A stretch of DNA of 64,000 nucleotides from DAHUZL01 sp035533215 (lineage in GTDB: Bacteria; Chloroflexota; Dormibacteria; Aeolococcales; Bog-877): positions 22,964 through 86,963 of the forward strand of contig DATLUG010000042.1 of the NCBI GenBank assembly GCA_035533215.1, given 5' to 3'. A model generated the notes under the pieces. That model was not told the DNA's origin, searched no databases, and saw only the letters and a list, made by a program, of their open reading frames with translations. This document shows positions 16,746 to 25,576 of the stretch, one piece after another (within the stretch, counting starts at the first letter, position 1; each line of letters begins with the position of its first letter). Both the position numbers and the translations under genes were made by a program.

Positions 16746-17168
16746 GTGGCGGATCACGACTCCGCAGCACCATCGACGGCTATCTCAGTGATGCTCATCG
16801 TCCCCGATGCGGAAGCTGCGGTTCACTGGTACCGCGGGGCTCTGGGGGCGCGCGAGCTTTGGAATCTGGGCGGCGTCGCTGGCTTGGAGATCGCGGGAGC
16901 ACCCTTCTTCCTGCACCAAGTCAACCCGGCCAATCCGACGGAGTTGAGCCCCGATCGCGCGGGGTCCACCAGCACGCGCATAGAACTCTTCGTCGACGAT
17001 CCCGATCGCCTGCTCGACCAGGCGATCGCCCATGGAGCCTCGCCGGGCTCCGAGGTGGAGGACCATGAGGTGCCGTGGGGAATCCACCGCCAAGGTGGCT
17101 TCCGCGATCCATTCGGGCACAACTGGTCGGTCGGAGATCGCTCGCCGCTCCACCAGTGGGTCCCCTGA
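16746..17168 (+). CDS. VOC superfamily (glyoxalase/bleomycin-resistance-like) protein
   Basis: A 140-residue protein with the paired beta-alpha-beta-beta-beta modules of the VOC superfamily. Module one runs from AISVMLIVPDAEAAVHWYRG (about 14-33) and module two from RIELFVDDPDRLLDQAIAHG to DPFGHNWSVGDR near the end. The ending DPFGH is typical of PhnB/glyoxalase-like members and supplies metal or ligand contacts. Substrate is unknown. GTG 16746 was chosen because GGGAGGA lies 5-11 bases upstream; the in-frame ATG at 16719 has no such site. A strong terminator follows 2 bp after the stop, so this is a single-gene transcript. Confidence 0.82.
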   Translation: MADHDSAAPSTAISVMLIVPDAEAAVHWYRGALGARELWNLGGVAGLEIAGAPFFLHQVNPANPTELSPDRAGSTSTRIELFVDDPDRLLDQAIAHGASPGSEVEDHEVPWGIHRQGGFRDPFGHNWSVGDRSPLHQWVP

Positions 17169-17170
17169 TT

Positions 17171-17207
17171 CCGAAGGACGGCTGCTCCTGCAGCCGCCCT
17201 TCGGTTT
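17171..17207 (+). terminator. Terminator of the VOC gene
   Basis: Arms of 15 nt (17171-17185 and 17190-17204) pair with a single A-C mismatch around a TCCT loop, followed by TTT. It sits 2 bp after the stop codon of the VOC gene. Confidence 0.8.
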
Positions 17208-17528
17208 GAGGGCCAGCCAGGTCAGCACGGCACGGCCACATGCGCGCGGGGGTGCACGCCCGCGACCGTGGCAACGTGGACTGCTGCCGTGACTGGTGGC
17301 CACCATCGGCCGTGGCAGCCCGGTCCATCGGATTGGGGGGAGTGCCGCCCGCGAGGGCGGTCGCATCGAGCACCCCGCTGCGAGCAGGGCTGTCGTCGCT
17401 GCGGCCCAGTCTCCGCTGCCACCGCCGCGCCCTGATTCAGGGGGGCGACGCCGGCACGCGACGGGCGGTCGCACCATCGATGCGGGCCCGGGCCACCAGC
17501 GGAGATCCCGGTTGGGAGGACGATCGGA
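17208..17528. other. Intergenic stretch, nothing recognised
   Basis: About 320 bp between the VOC terminator and a possible lipoprotein start. Open frames here have no family resemblance and no RBS. Confidence 0.4.
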
Positions 17529-17759
17529 ATGGACCTCCGGCAGGCCGGCATCATCGGGGCCGTCGGGGCCGCCACCCTGGGCATCGGCGGGTGTGGTGGG
17601 GGAGCTCCCCGCGCCAGCCTCCGTGGGGAAGGGAGGGGACCGCCGCCGACACGATCGAGGGCAACCACCTCTGCCCGTGGTCCTCGAGAGCGGGGCCGCC
17701 ACCGCCAGCGTGATCGCTGCCCCCGCGTCGGCATCCGGTCGGGGCCCAGGGCACGGTGA
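17529..17759 (+). pseudogene. Short lipoprotein-like frame, probably decayed
   Basis: ATG 17529 follows GGGAGGA by about ten bases and encodes a signal sequence ending in a lipobox-like LGIGGC near residue 20. After that the 76-codon frame becomes Arg/Pro-rich and unlike a secreted protein, while neighbouring frames look more protein-like, for example one reading VTAAILLFTSERTVRRDEA starting near 17756. I infer a secreted protein gene damaged by one or more indels. No family is recognised. Confidence 0.3.
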
Positions 17760-17923
17760 CCGCCGCGATCCTGCTCTTCACCAGCGAGCGGACCGTGAGG
17801 CGGGACGAGGCGGCGGCGGCCGAGGGCACCGCCATCGGCGGCCGGAGCGCCGCACCGTGATGGAGGCAACCGGCACCGAGGCCCGGGCGCCTTTGGGCCG
17901 GCACCGTTCGCGACAATTGGGGG

Positions 17924-19795
17924 ATGCCGCCTCGACGCCCGGACGCCGACACCGACGACGCCAAGCTCCGTGAGCTGCTCTTCCTGCAGCGCCTCTCCAC
18001 CGCGGCGGCCACCACCGTCGAGCCCGACGCGCTCCTGGACCTGGTGATCCGGGAGACCACCGGGGCCATGCGGACCGACGTCTGCTCCCTCTACCTCCAC
18101 GACCCGGAGCGCTCGGAGCTGGTCCTCACCGCGACCAACGGCCTCAATGTGAGCCAGGTGGGGCAGGTGCGGCTGCGGCTGGGCGAGGGCGTCACGGGCT
18201 GGGTGGCGGAGCACCGCCGGCCGCTGGTGGTCCCGAGGGTGGCGGCGGAACCGCGGTTCCGCTGGATCCCCGGGGTGGACGATCCCCGCTTCACGTCCAT
18301 GCTCTCGGTGCCGATCCTGGCGGGTCCGCGGATGATCGGGGTCCTCAACGTCCAGACGGTCCCCACCCGGGCGTTCGTCGCGCCCGACATCGACTTCCTG
18401 GCCGCGATCGCGGGCGGGGTGGCGGGGATCATCGAGCGGAGCGAGCTGCAGCGCCGGCTGGAGACCCAGCTCGACGAGATCCGCTCCTCGCAGGAGATCC
18501 ACGAGCGCTTCACCCAGCTGGCCCTGGCCGGGGCCGGCCTGGAGGCCATCCTGGAGGCGATCGGCAGCCTGGCCCGGGCCCATGTCGACCTGTACGATCC
18601 GCAGGGCTTCCGGCTCCACCGCCAGGGGCCGCCCGGGCTGCCCCTGGGCCGCCTCGCCCTCCCGTCCGGGCTCGCCCGGGGGGACCGCGCCGGGCCGGTC
18701 TCCGCGCAGGCCGGCCGTCCCCGCCGCCGGCTGTGGCTGACCCCGATCCGCACCGAGGGGGAGCTGGTCGCGGTGCTGGCGGCCGAGCCGTCCTCGGCGT
18801 CCGCCGTGCCCGCGGCCGGCCGGGTGGGCGGCGAGGCGGAGGTCCTGGCGCCGATCCTGCGGCGGGCGCTGGAACATGGCGCCACCGTCCTGGCCCTGGA
18901 GCTGGCCAAGGAGCGTGCCGCGGCGGAGGTGGAGCGCCGGCTCCGGGGGGATCTGGTGGAGGCCCTCCTCTCGCACGGTCTGGCGGCGGCCGAGGCCTCC
19001 AGGCTGGCAGCCCAGGCGGGCCGGCTGGGGTCCCGGGTCGCGGAGCACAGCTTCGTCCTCGTGGTCGAGCCCGACGACGAGGAGGCGGCGAGACGCCTCG
19101 GCAGCCGCCCGTTCCAGGACCGCATCCACGAGGCCGTCGATGACCTGTGCCAGCGGCGCGTTGCCGGGGCGCTGGTCGTCACCCGTCCCACCTCCCTCGT
19201 GGTGCTGGCCCCCTCCGGGCGGACCGAGGAGACCGAGGAGGCCGACGCCGAGGCGGGGACGGTGGACAGGGTGCCGGACCAGCAGCGGATCGTCGACCTG
19301 GCGCGCGGGATCCAGGACCTCGTCCGCCGCCTCGCCCCGGACACCGCCTTCTCGGTGGGGATCGGCAACCTCGCCCAGGGGCTCGAGGCGCTCCCCCTCG
19401 CCCACGACCAGGCCCGCCAGGCGCTCCGGCTGGTGCGCCGGGGCGGCGGCCGCGGGCAGGTCGTCTCCTACCGCTCCCTGGGTGCGCTGCGCCTGCTCCT
19501 CGAGGTGCGCGATCCGCAGGCGATCACCCGGTTCGTCGACGAGACCCTGGGCCCCGTCCTCCGACCCGGCGGCCGCCGCACCGCACCACTCCTCGCCACC
19601 CTGGAGGCGCTGGTGCGCCACCGCTGGAACCGGCGCGCGACCGCCCGGGGGCTGGCGCTGCACGTCAACAGCCTCGCCTACCGCATCCGCACCATCGAGT
19701 CCGAGACGGGCCTTCGGATCGACGACCCCGAGGCCCGGGTCCTGCTCACCGTGGCGCTGCAGGCCCGCACCCTGCTGAGCCCAGAGGGAGAGTGA
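17924..19795 (+). CDS. GAF-domain PucR-family transcriptional regulator
   Basis: A 623-residue cytoplasmic regulator. Residues about 20-180 form a GAF sensor domain with LGEGVTGWVAEHRRPLVVP and SMLSVPILAGPRMIGVLNVQ. A middle region of alpha-rich linkers and a GGDEF-like or CdaR-like fold follows, including VGIGNLAQGLEALPLAHDQA (about 480-500), typical of PucR/CdaR proteins. The C-terminal helix-turn-helix is clear: LLATLEALVRHRWNRRATAR, ALHVNSLAYRIRTIESETG and IDDPEARVLLTVALQA. The protein probably senses a small ligand through GAF and controls a catabolic gene set. No obvious target operon is adjacent; a broken lipoprotein gene lies downstream on the opposite strand. Confidence 0.88.
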   Translation: MPPRRPDADTDDAKLRELLFLQRLSTAAATTVEPDALLDLVIRETTGAMRTDVCSLYLHDPERSELVLTATNGLNVSQVGQVRLRLGEGVTGWVAEHRRPLVVPRVAAEPRFRWIPGVDDPRFTSMLSVPILAGPRMIGVLNVQTVPTRAFVAPDIDFLAAIAGGVAGIIERSELQRRLETQLDEIRSSQEIHERFTQLALAGAGLEAILEAIGSLARAHVDLYDPQGFRLHRQGPPGLPLGRLALPSGLARGDRAGPVSAQAGRPRRRLWLTPIRTEGELVAVLAAEPSSASAVPAAGRVGGEAEVLAPILRRALEHGATVLALELAKERAAAEVERRLRGDLVEALLSHGLAAAEASRLAAQAGRLGSRVAEHSFVLVVEPDDEEAARRLGSRPFQDRIHEAVDDLCQRRVAGALVVTRPTSLVVLAPSGRTEETEEADAEAGTVDRVPDQQRIVDLARGIQDLVRRLAPDTAFSVGIGNLAQGLEALPLAHDQARQALRLVRRGGGRGQVVSYRSLGALRLLLEVRDPQAITRFVDETLGPVLRPGGRRTAPLLATLEALVRHRWNRRATARGLALHVNSLAYRIRTIESETGLRIDDPEARVLLTVALQARTLLSPEGE

Positions 19796-19799
19796 GGCG

Positions 19800-20877
19800 T
19801 CAGCCTCCGGGTCCGCGGGCGGTGGCGGCCGGGACGCTCCGGGCGGCGGCAGTGGGAGCGGTGCCGATGGTCGCGACCGGGTCGAACGCGAGCCCTGCCA
19901 CCGTCTCGCTGCCGGCGCCGACCCGGCGCAGCCAGACCACGTACTGAGCCTCGCTGCTCTCCGCACCCTGCGGTACGCGCCGGGGGCGAGGAAGGCGGGC
20001 CAGTCGGTGCGGGCCCGGTTCTGGGTGCAGTGGCCGCCGGCCACCCGGGCGGTGTCGGTGAGGGTCGCGTAGGCGGCATCGGCGACGATCCAGAATCCGG
20101 AGGGCTGGTCGATGACGGTGGGGACGGCCGCCGGCGACTGGACGAAGGTGTCGCTGATGCGCTCGTCGTACTTCCGACCGTTGTCGGCGATGTAGCGGCG
20201 GTTGGCGCGGTTCAGCTGCGAGGTGAAGGGGCCGGCGGCGAGATGGCCGAGTGACACCGACGGCCGGGTGCTGGCGCTCCAGTACCGGTCGAGCGTGGTG
20301 ACCAGGGACCGGCACCACGACGCGCAGGCGACGATCCGGGCGCTGGTCCCGAAGCGGGGGACCGAGTCGCCCCTGAAGAAGTGGGTCGCGTAGTCGATGA
20401 CCCAGCGTCCGGGCGGCGGTCTGCGCTGGAGGACGACCAGCTCGGCCACCGTCCTTCCGGTCCCGGTCCCGCGCCGGTCGGCGGCGGCGAGGTCGACCCC
20501 GGGGTGGGCGGAGGAGGCGGAGGCGAGCACCGACCAGTGGCGGGGCGTCGGCACGGCTGCGAGACGCCGCCCGCTCAGCTCCTCCCAGGCCACCCCGGTG
20601 GAGTCGTCGGCGGCCATCACCCCGCGCTCGACGGTGTCGATCAGCGTGGGCGTACGGGTTCGCTGCGCGCGGTCGTAGACGGCGATGTCGTGATCCATCA
20701 CCGCCGCGACCCACCCCGACGACGTCGTGGGATCGGGGCTCCCGGGTCGCGCCACCGATCGCAGCGCCGGCCCGGGCGGTCCCGGGTGTGCGCCGGCGCA
20801 CACCCGGCCAGGACGATCGCCACGCCACCGGCCAGGGCGGCGCCGCGACGGCGGCTCGACCGGCGACCGGGGCGCAC
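19800..20877 (-). pseudogene. Secreted lipoprotein gene split over three reading frames
   Basis: The gene reads through three frames. GTG 20877 starts an Arg-rich n-region and a hydrophobic stretch with lipobox VLAGC, followed by APAHT. Near 20790 the coding sense moves to a second frame, which runs about 270 codons through SSGWVAAVMDHDIAVYDRAQ, GRWVIDYATHFFRGDSVPRF and GFWIVADAAYATLTDTARVA. Near 19975 it moves to a third frame with SSEAQYVVWLRRVGAGSETV, stopping at 19800. The total would be about 355 residues. Each piece has normal composition for an exported protein, unlike the other frames. I do not recognise the family. Two separate indels argue for a pseudogene, though sequencing error is possible. 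Confidence 0.55.
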
Positions 20878-21502
20878 GGTGGCGCGAGTCTACGGGGTGG
20901 CGGCGGGGAGCGTCAACCGCGGCGAGTGGGCCGCCCGTCAGGCGCGGTACCCCGCCCGCCCCTCGCCGGGCGTCCGCCGGCGAGGGGGGTCGCCTCGAGC
21001 TCGCGGCACCGACGACGTCGGCGAGGGAACGCGCGGCGTCGCGAACCGCGTGCCCGATCTCGGCCGAGCCGCGGCGGTCGGGCTCGGCGCCCACCGCTGC
21101 CACCATCGGCCGGCGGCGCGGTCGTGGCGGCCGTCGACACGACCGACCACACGGTCGCGGCGCATGGTGGGCTGCAACTGGTCGCCGCGGCGCCGCCGCC
21201 CGACCGGCGGGGGCGGATCTCGGTGCGGTGGCAGAGCCCCACAAGGAGCTCGAGCCGGACGCGGTCGAGGACCAGGGTGTCGAACGGCGACGGCAGGCTG
21301 GTGCGCCCGGTCGCCGGCGCGCCGTCGACCAGCTGGTCCACGTCGTCGCGATGGACGGAACCCTGCCGGCCGATCACCATCTCGCCCGACCACCCGCGCG
21401 GAGCGGAGCTGGCCCCTTTGGCCGAGCCGCTCGCGCACCTCGTCGGGCTGGCCGCAGCGGCTCGAACTCGGGGGGGTGGCCGCGTCCGTGCCCCCCCCGC
21501 GG
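20878..21502. other. Region without an intact gene
   Basis: About 625 bp between the broken lipoprotein start and the reductase stop. A minus-strand frame shows a plausible piece (FDTLVLDRVRLELLVGLCHR, near 21220-21290) and another minus-strand frame a second one (RGSAEIGHAVRDAARSLADV, near 21030-21090). They do not join into one product and have no family match. This could be another decayed gene. Confidence 0.35.
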
Positions 21503-22399
21503 TCACCGGCTGCGGGTCGCCCGCTCCCGGCTCCGGTCCGGCTCCGCCCGTTCGGCGCACGCGTACCGCAGGAACAGGTGCGATGCGTGTCGCCGGACGC
21601 TGAGGAGCGCAAGCGGCGACCGGTCTCTCGGCAGCAGCTCGACGCCGTCGACGACGCCGGGGCGATGGCGGCCGTCCTGGCGCCCGGCCAGGACCGGGGC
21701 CACGGTGAGGAAGAGCTGGTCCAGCAGGCGGGCGCGCAGGAGCTCGCCGACCAGCACCGGGCCGCCCTCGGTGAGGATCGTCCCCCACCCTCTGGCCCGC
21801 AGCCTCGCGAACAGGTGAACGAGGTCGACCCCATCGGCGGCGGGGGTCGTCACCACCTCCGCGGCGGGCAGGCGCAGGCGCGCCCGGACGGCCCCCGCCG
21901 GGGTGGTCGCGACCAGCACGTCGCCGGCCAGCCCCGGGTGGTCGGGCGGGAGGTCGCCGGTGCGCGTCAGCACCACCAGCCGCGGGCGGGGGGCCCGGCC
22001 GAGCGATGACCGCAGCGCCCGCAGCTCGGCCGCGGCCCAGCCGCAGACGTGCTCGGGGGTCCACACGTGCCCGGGGGTCGCCCGCAGGGTGCCGGCGCCG
22101 ATCACGACCGCGTCGGCGCAGGCCCGCAGCAGCGCCATCACGAACCGGTCGGCCGGGTCGCGGCCGCTGATCACCGATCCCGCTGATGGGATCCCAGGGC
22201 CGAGGGCCACCACGCCGTCGGCCGAGGCGACGAAGTTGGCGAACAGCACCGGGGGCGTGAACCCGAACCCGCCCCCGTACAGTCGGCTGAGGCGGGCCGG
22301 CACCTCCGCGTAGCGGGCGAGGCCGCGCTCCTCAAAGTCGCACCGCAGCGGCGACAGCGGCTCCTCCCCATCACCCCCGCCGCCATCGGCGTCGCTCAC
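21503..22399 (-). CDS. RibD C-terminal / dihydrofolate-reductase-fold pyrimidine reductase
   Basis: A 298-residue protein whose core (about 60-280) is the RibD C-terminal reductase fold, which reduces 5-amino-6-ribosylamino-pyrimidine phosphates with NADPH in riboflavin synthesis. Signature segments are PPVLFANFVASADGVVALG at the fold start, DRFVMALLRACADAVVIGAGT, and ILTEGGPVLVGELL near the end. The deaminase half of RibD is absent, so this is the stand-alone reductase class, whose substrates vary. GTG 22399 is preceded by GGGGAGGGG, which decided the start. It is followed upstream by mogA-like and deaminase genes on the same strand, 180 bp away. Confidence 0.82.
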   Translation of the reverse strand: MSDADGGGGDGEEPLSPLRCDFEERGLARYAEVPARLSRLYGGGFGFTPPVLFANFVASADGVVALGPGIPSAGSVISGRDPADRFVMALLRACADAVVIGAGTLRATPGHVWTPEHVCGWAAAELRALRSSLGRAPRPRLVVLTRTGDLPPDHPGLAGDVLVATTPAGAVRARLRLPAAEVVTTPAADGVDLVHLFARLRARGWGTILTEGGPVLVGELLRARLLDQLFLTVAPVLAGRQDGRHRPGVVDGVELLPRDRSPLALLSVRRHASHLFLRYACAERAEPDRSRERATRSR

Positions 22400-22578
22400 G
22401 ATCCCCTCCCCGTCCGCCGCCCTGATTGGGGCCGTTCGCATCCTAAGCGCGGACCACCGCCAGTGGCGACGGAGGAGGATGGAGCGGGGGCCGGCCCCGG
22501 CCGGGCCGCCGGGGTGGCGACGGACGATCTGGCGGACGCGGCGTTCCTCACCCGGACCGCGGTGCCGGTCTGACCCGC

Positions 22579-23187
22579 TCAGCGCCCAGCGGTGGCACCC
22601 GTCGCCGGTGACGGCCCCGGCCCCGTGCCCCGGCCCCGCTCGTGGGCGGCGGGGAGGCTTGCGCCTGGCAGACCCGCCACCATCTCCAGGGCATGGGGGA
22701 GAGCGGCCCAGACCGCGTCCAGGCTCTCCTCCACGGCTCGCCGGGCGCCAGGCAGCGCCAGCACCAGGGACCGTCCCCGCACCACCGCGACCTGGCGGGA
22801 CAGGATCCCGTGCGGGGTGTGGCGGAGGCCGGCGGCGCGCATCGCCTCCCCGAACCCTGGCACCACATAGTCGGCCACCTCCAGGACCGCCTCCGGGGTC
22901 CGGTCCCGCTGATGGAGCCCGGTCCCGCCAGTGCAGAGGACCAGCGCTGGCCGGAGGTCGTCGACGGTCCCCCGCAGCCAGCCGGCCACCTGCTCGGGCT
23001 CGTCCGGCAGACAGGCGGCCCGGGCGACCTCCCCGGGGAGGTCGCGGGCCCGCTCCTGCAGCCAGCGGCCGCTGGTGTCCTCGGCCAGCCCCTGCGCGCA
23101 GCGGTCGCTGACGGTGAGGACCGCGACCCGCCAACGGCCCCGGACCGCGGGGGCCTCGCAGCGGTCGTCGGCGCCGCCGGCCGCCAC
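22579..23187 (-). CDS. MogA/MoaB-type molybdopterin adenylyltransferase
   Basis: A 202-residue protein of the MoaB/Mog family, which adenylylates molybdopterin before molybdenum insertion. The fold starts RVAVLTVSDRCAQGLAEDTS (about 22-41), and the active-site loop is LVLCTGGTGLHQRDRTPEAV (about 86-105), matching the family TGGTGxxxRDxTPEA motif. The later VAVVRGRSLVLALPGARRAV is also typical. The first 20 and last 25 residues are Ala/Gly-rich extensions. GTG 23187 sits 4 bp after the stop of the deaminase gene, with GGGGAGGG upstream, so the two are one transcript. Other molybdopterin genes are not in the window. Confidence 0.88.
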   Translation of the reverse strand: MAAGGADDRCEAPAVRGRWRVAVLTVSDRCAQGLAEDTSGRWLQERARDLPGEVARAACLPDEPEQVAGWLRGTVDDLRPALVLCTGGTGLHQRDRTPEAVLEVADYVVPGFGEAMRAAGLRHTPHGILSRQVAVVRGRSLVLALPGARRAVEESLDAVWAALPHALEMVAGLPGASLPAAHERGRGTGPGPSPATGATAGR

Positions 23188-23191
23188 CCGG

Positions 23192-23782
23192 TCAGCCCTC
23201 CCCGCCGGCCGGCTCGGCGCCCGCGCCGGCCGCTGCCCCGCCGTCCGAGCCGGACGCCAGGAAGGCGAGGAGCCGCCCGCGGTCCACCGCCAGCGGCTCG
23301 AACACCTGGAAGCGGGCGCGCAGGCTCGCGTACTGGACCGCGAGCTCGCGGTCCTGGTCGGCCGCCGCCGGCTGCCACTCGTCGAGGTACCGCACCGCCA
23401 CGATCCCCGCCTGGAGCGCCTCCTTGCAGCAACCGAAGCAGGGTCGGAGGGTGGTGGTGAGGGTCCCGCCCAGGGTCGACTGGCCGAAGCGGGCGGCGGC
23501 CAGGATCGCGTTCTGCTCGGCGTGGACGCAGACGCAGAGGTCGTAGGCACCCCCCACCGGATACGGGCCGGTGTCGCGCCGGGCGCAGCGGTGGCAGCCC
23601 CCCTCCGAGCAGTTCGGCATCCCGATGGGGGTCCCGTTGTACCCGGTGCTGAGCACCCGGTCCTCGCGGATGACGACGGCGCCGACCCGCCGTCCCAGGC
23701 AGTCCGCCCGGGTCCGGGCCGCCAGGGCCAGGAGGACCGCGTACTCCTGCTTCGACGGCCGGGCGGCGCCCGCCTCGGGCAT
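23192..23782 (-). CDS. dCMP deaminase family (ComEB-like) zinc deaminase
   Basis: A 196-residue cytidine/deoxycytidylate deaminase-fold protein. Zinc ligands and the proton-shuttling Glu are visible as CVHAEQNAIL (about 89-98) and PCFGCCKEAL (about 114-123). An upstream cysteine/histidine insert, NCSEGGCHRCARRD, matches dCMP deaminases, which often bind a second zinc there. The reaction would be dCMP to dUMP for thymidylate synthesis. A RibD-type role with the nearby stand-alone reductase is an alternative but less supported. The C-terminus is Gly/Ala-rich. It lies 10 bp downstream of pckA on the same strand and 4 bp before the mog-like gene. Confidence 0.88.
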   Translation of the reverse strand: MPEAGAARPSKQEYAVLLALAARTRADCLGRRVGAVVIREDRVLSTGYNGTPIGMPNCSEGGCHRCARRDTGPYPVGGAYDLCVCVHAEQNAILAAARFGQSTLGGTLTTTLRPCFGCCKEALQAGIVAVRYLDEWQPAAADQDRELAVQYASLRARFQVFEPLAVDRGRLLAFLASGSDGGAAAGAGAEPAGGEG

Positions 23783-23792
23783 GCCCTCGACC

Positions 23793-25349
23793 TCAGCGGT
23801 CGACGGCGGCGACGATGGCGGGGTCGAGCCCCGGGAAGCTGCGCAGGAACTGCAGGCGTTCCCGGGTCAGCTGCGCCACCAGCTCGCGATAGGCATCCTG
23901 CCGGCCGGTGCGCTGGTAGAGGAGGCGCGGCTGGAGCAGCTCCGGGTCGTCGATGCCGGGGACGCGGGCGGCCACGTCGTAGCCGAAATCGGGATCCCGC
24001 TCCCAGCTGACCGTCCCCTCGGCGATCGCCCGGACCACCGCCGAGGAGTCCTGGATCCGCACCTTCTTGCCGCGGGGGTCGTCGTCGCCACCGCCGACCC
24101 GGCCGGTGTTGAGCAGGTAGGCGGTGAAGCCGCCGCTGTCGTGCAGCTCCTTGAAGCGGTTCCCCTGCTGCGAGTGGAGCAGGGGAAAGAAGGGATTGGT
24201 GCCGGGGACCCGGAGCGCCCGCCCGGCCTCGGCGGCGCCGCCGGCGGCGGTGCCGCGGGTCTCCCCCAGCATAAAGTAGGCGGCCGCCTGCTCGGCCGAC
24301 AGACGCGCCACCGTCGGGATCAGACCGTCGTTGCGGTTGAGGATGAGCAGGGAGTGCACCGGCCCGAGGTCGCGGGCGTCGCGCGACCAGCCCAGGGCGT
24401 CCATCGGGAACACCGCGCGCCCATTCTGGGTGTGGCGCTGGTCGAAGAAGTCGCAGGGTCCGTCCACCTCCGCCTGCGACACGTTCTCCAGATACGAGAC
24501 CCGGGAGGTGACGGCGCGATGGATGGTGGGCTCGTCGTCGGGGTCGAGCGCGTAGGTCTTGGCGAAGCAGCCGTTCTCCGACCCGTACACCTTGCCCCCC
24601 GGCATCAGCGCGATGAAGTCGTCCTGCACCGGACGGCTCTCGTTCTGACGGGTGAAGGTGGTGGTGGTCTTGCCGGTGCCGGAGAGACCCACGATGAGGA
24701 TGGTCTGCTCGCCGCCGTCGGTGGGGATCGCCTTGCAGCCGGCGTGCATGGCCAGGCCGCCGCGGTCGTAGACGATCCGGTTCCAGAGCCGCAGCAGGTT
24801 CTTCTTCGACTCCCCGAAGTAGTCGGAGTTGCAGACCCGGGTCACCCCGCGCTCCAGGTCGACCGCGATGCAGCGGTCGTCGGGGTAGCCGGGTGCGGCC
24901 AGCCCGGGGGTGTAGATGACCGTCATGTCGGGCTCGAACTCGGGCCCGATGCCGGGCCCGTCGAAGAGCAGATGGGCCTGCATCCCGGCGATGTTGGCGA
25001 AGCTGCGCTCCATCACCAGCCGCGCCGGCACCCGGAAGTCCACGTCGTTGCCGATGTAGCCGTCGATCACCAGCACGTCCCGCTCCCGCAGGTAGGCGTC
25101 CTGCATCTCGGCGATGCGGCGTCCCTCGGCCGGCGGGACGGTGCGGTCGGAGTGGCGCTCAGGGGCGTCGCTGATGATCACCGTGGAGGCGTTGCTGCGG
25201 GCCAGGACCGTGGTCTGGACGTTGTAGTTGTCGTAGGCGGTGCGCCGGGCCGTGGGCATGGCGCTGGTGAGCTCCCGGAGCCGCTCCGGGGAGGGGTTGA
25301 AGTCGGCCGAGCGCGTCAGCGGCAGTGAGGCTCTGGCCACCTCGCCCAT
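23793..25349 (-). CDS. pckA: Phosphoenolpyruvate carboxykinase (ATP)
   Basis: A 518-residue enzyme converting oxaloacetate and ATP to PEP, CO2 and ADP at the entry to gluconeogenesis. The P-loop ILIVGLSGTGKTTTTF is at about 230-245, followed by a metal-binding region with QDDFIALMPGGKVYGSENGC. The segment VCNSDYFGESKKNLLRLWNR earlier supplies substrate and Mn contacts typical of the ATP type. Length is near the usual 520-540. ATG 25349 has GAGGAG about seven bases upstream. It is co-directional with the deaminase and mog genes, with a short gap. A glpX gene 700 bp away completes the gluconeogenic theme. Confidence 0.94.
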   Translation of the reverse strand: MGEVARASLPLTRSADFNPSPERLRELTSAMPTARRTAYDNYNVQTTVLARSNASTVIISDAPERHSDRTVPPAEGRRIAEMQDAYLRERDVLVIDGYIGNDVDFRVPARLVMERSFANIAGMQAHLLFDGPGIGPEFEPDMTVIYTPGLAAPGYPDDRCIAVDLERGVTRVCNSDYFGESKKNLLRLWNRIVYDRGGLAMHAGCKAIPTDGGEQTILIVGLSGTGKTTTTFTRQNESRPVQDDFIALMPGGKVYGSENGCFAKTYALDPDDEPTIHRAVTSRVSYLENVSQAEVDGPCDFFDQRHTQNGRAVFPMDALGWSRDARDLGPVHSLLILNRNDGLIPTVARLSAEQAAAYFMLGETRGTAAGGAAEAGRALRVPGTNPFFPLLHSQQGNRFKELHDSGGFTAYLLNTGRVGGGDDDPRGKKVRIQDSSAVVRAIAEGTVSWERDPDFGYDVAARVPGIDDPELLQPRLLYQRTGRQDAYRELVAQLTRERLQFLRSFPGLDPAIVAAVDR

Positions 25350-25576
25350 CTCGATCTCCTCGCGACCCGGCCGGGCGTTCGCCCGTCCCCCTTCGGATTC
25401 GAGCGTAGCAGACGACCTGGGTCCCCCGGGACGGTTCGCCCACCGCCGGTCGGCGCCGTCCGGCTCTCGTCCGCCCGGGGCACCGGTTGCGGGCGGGGCG
25501 GCGGCGCGCCACCATGGGCCGGGGGCGGCGGCCGGCGCGGGACCGGCCCTCCCGGGAGGAGGACCGCGAGGTGGCC

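Noticed and set aside
17222..21244. 1340-codon minus-strand frame
   Set aside because: Most of it is antisense to the GAF/PucR gene. Only the portion from about 19975 to 20790 looks genuine, as the middle of the broken lipoprotein gene.
21503..23134. One long protein joining the reductase to the mog region
   Set aside because: The residues above GTG 22399 in that frame are antisense-like relative to the mog gene and lack homology. GTG 22399 has an excellent RBS.
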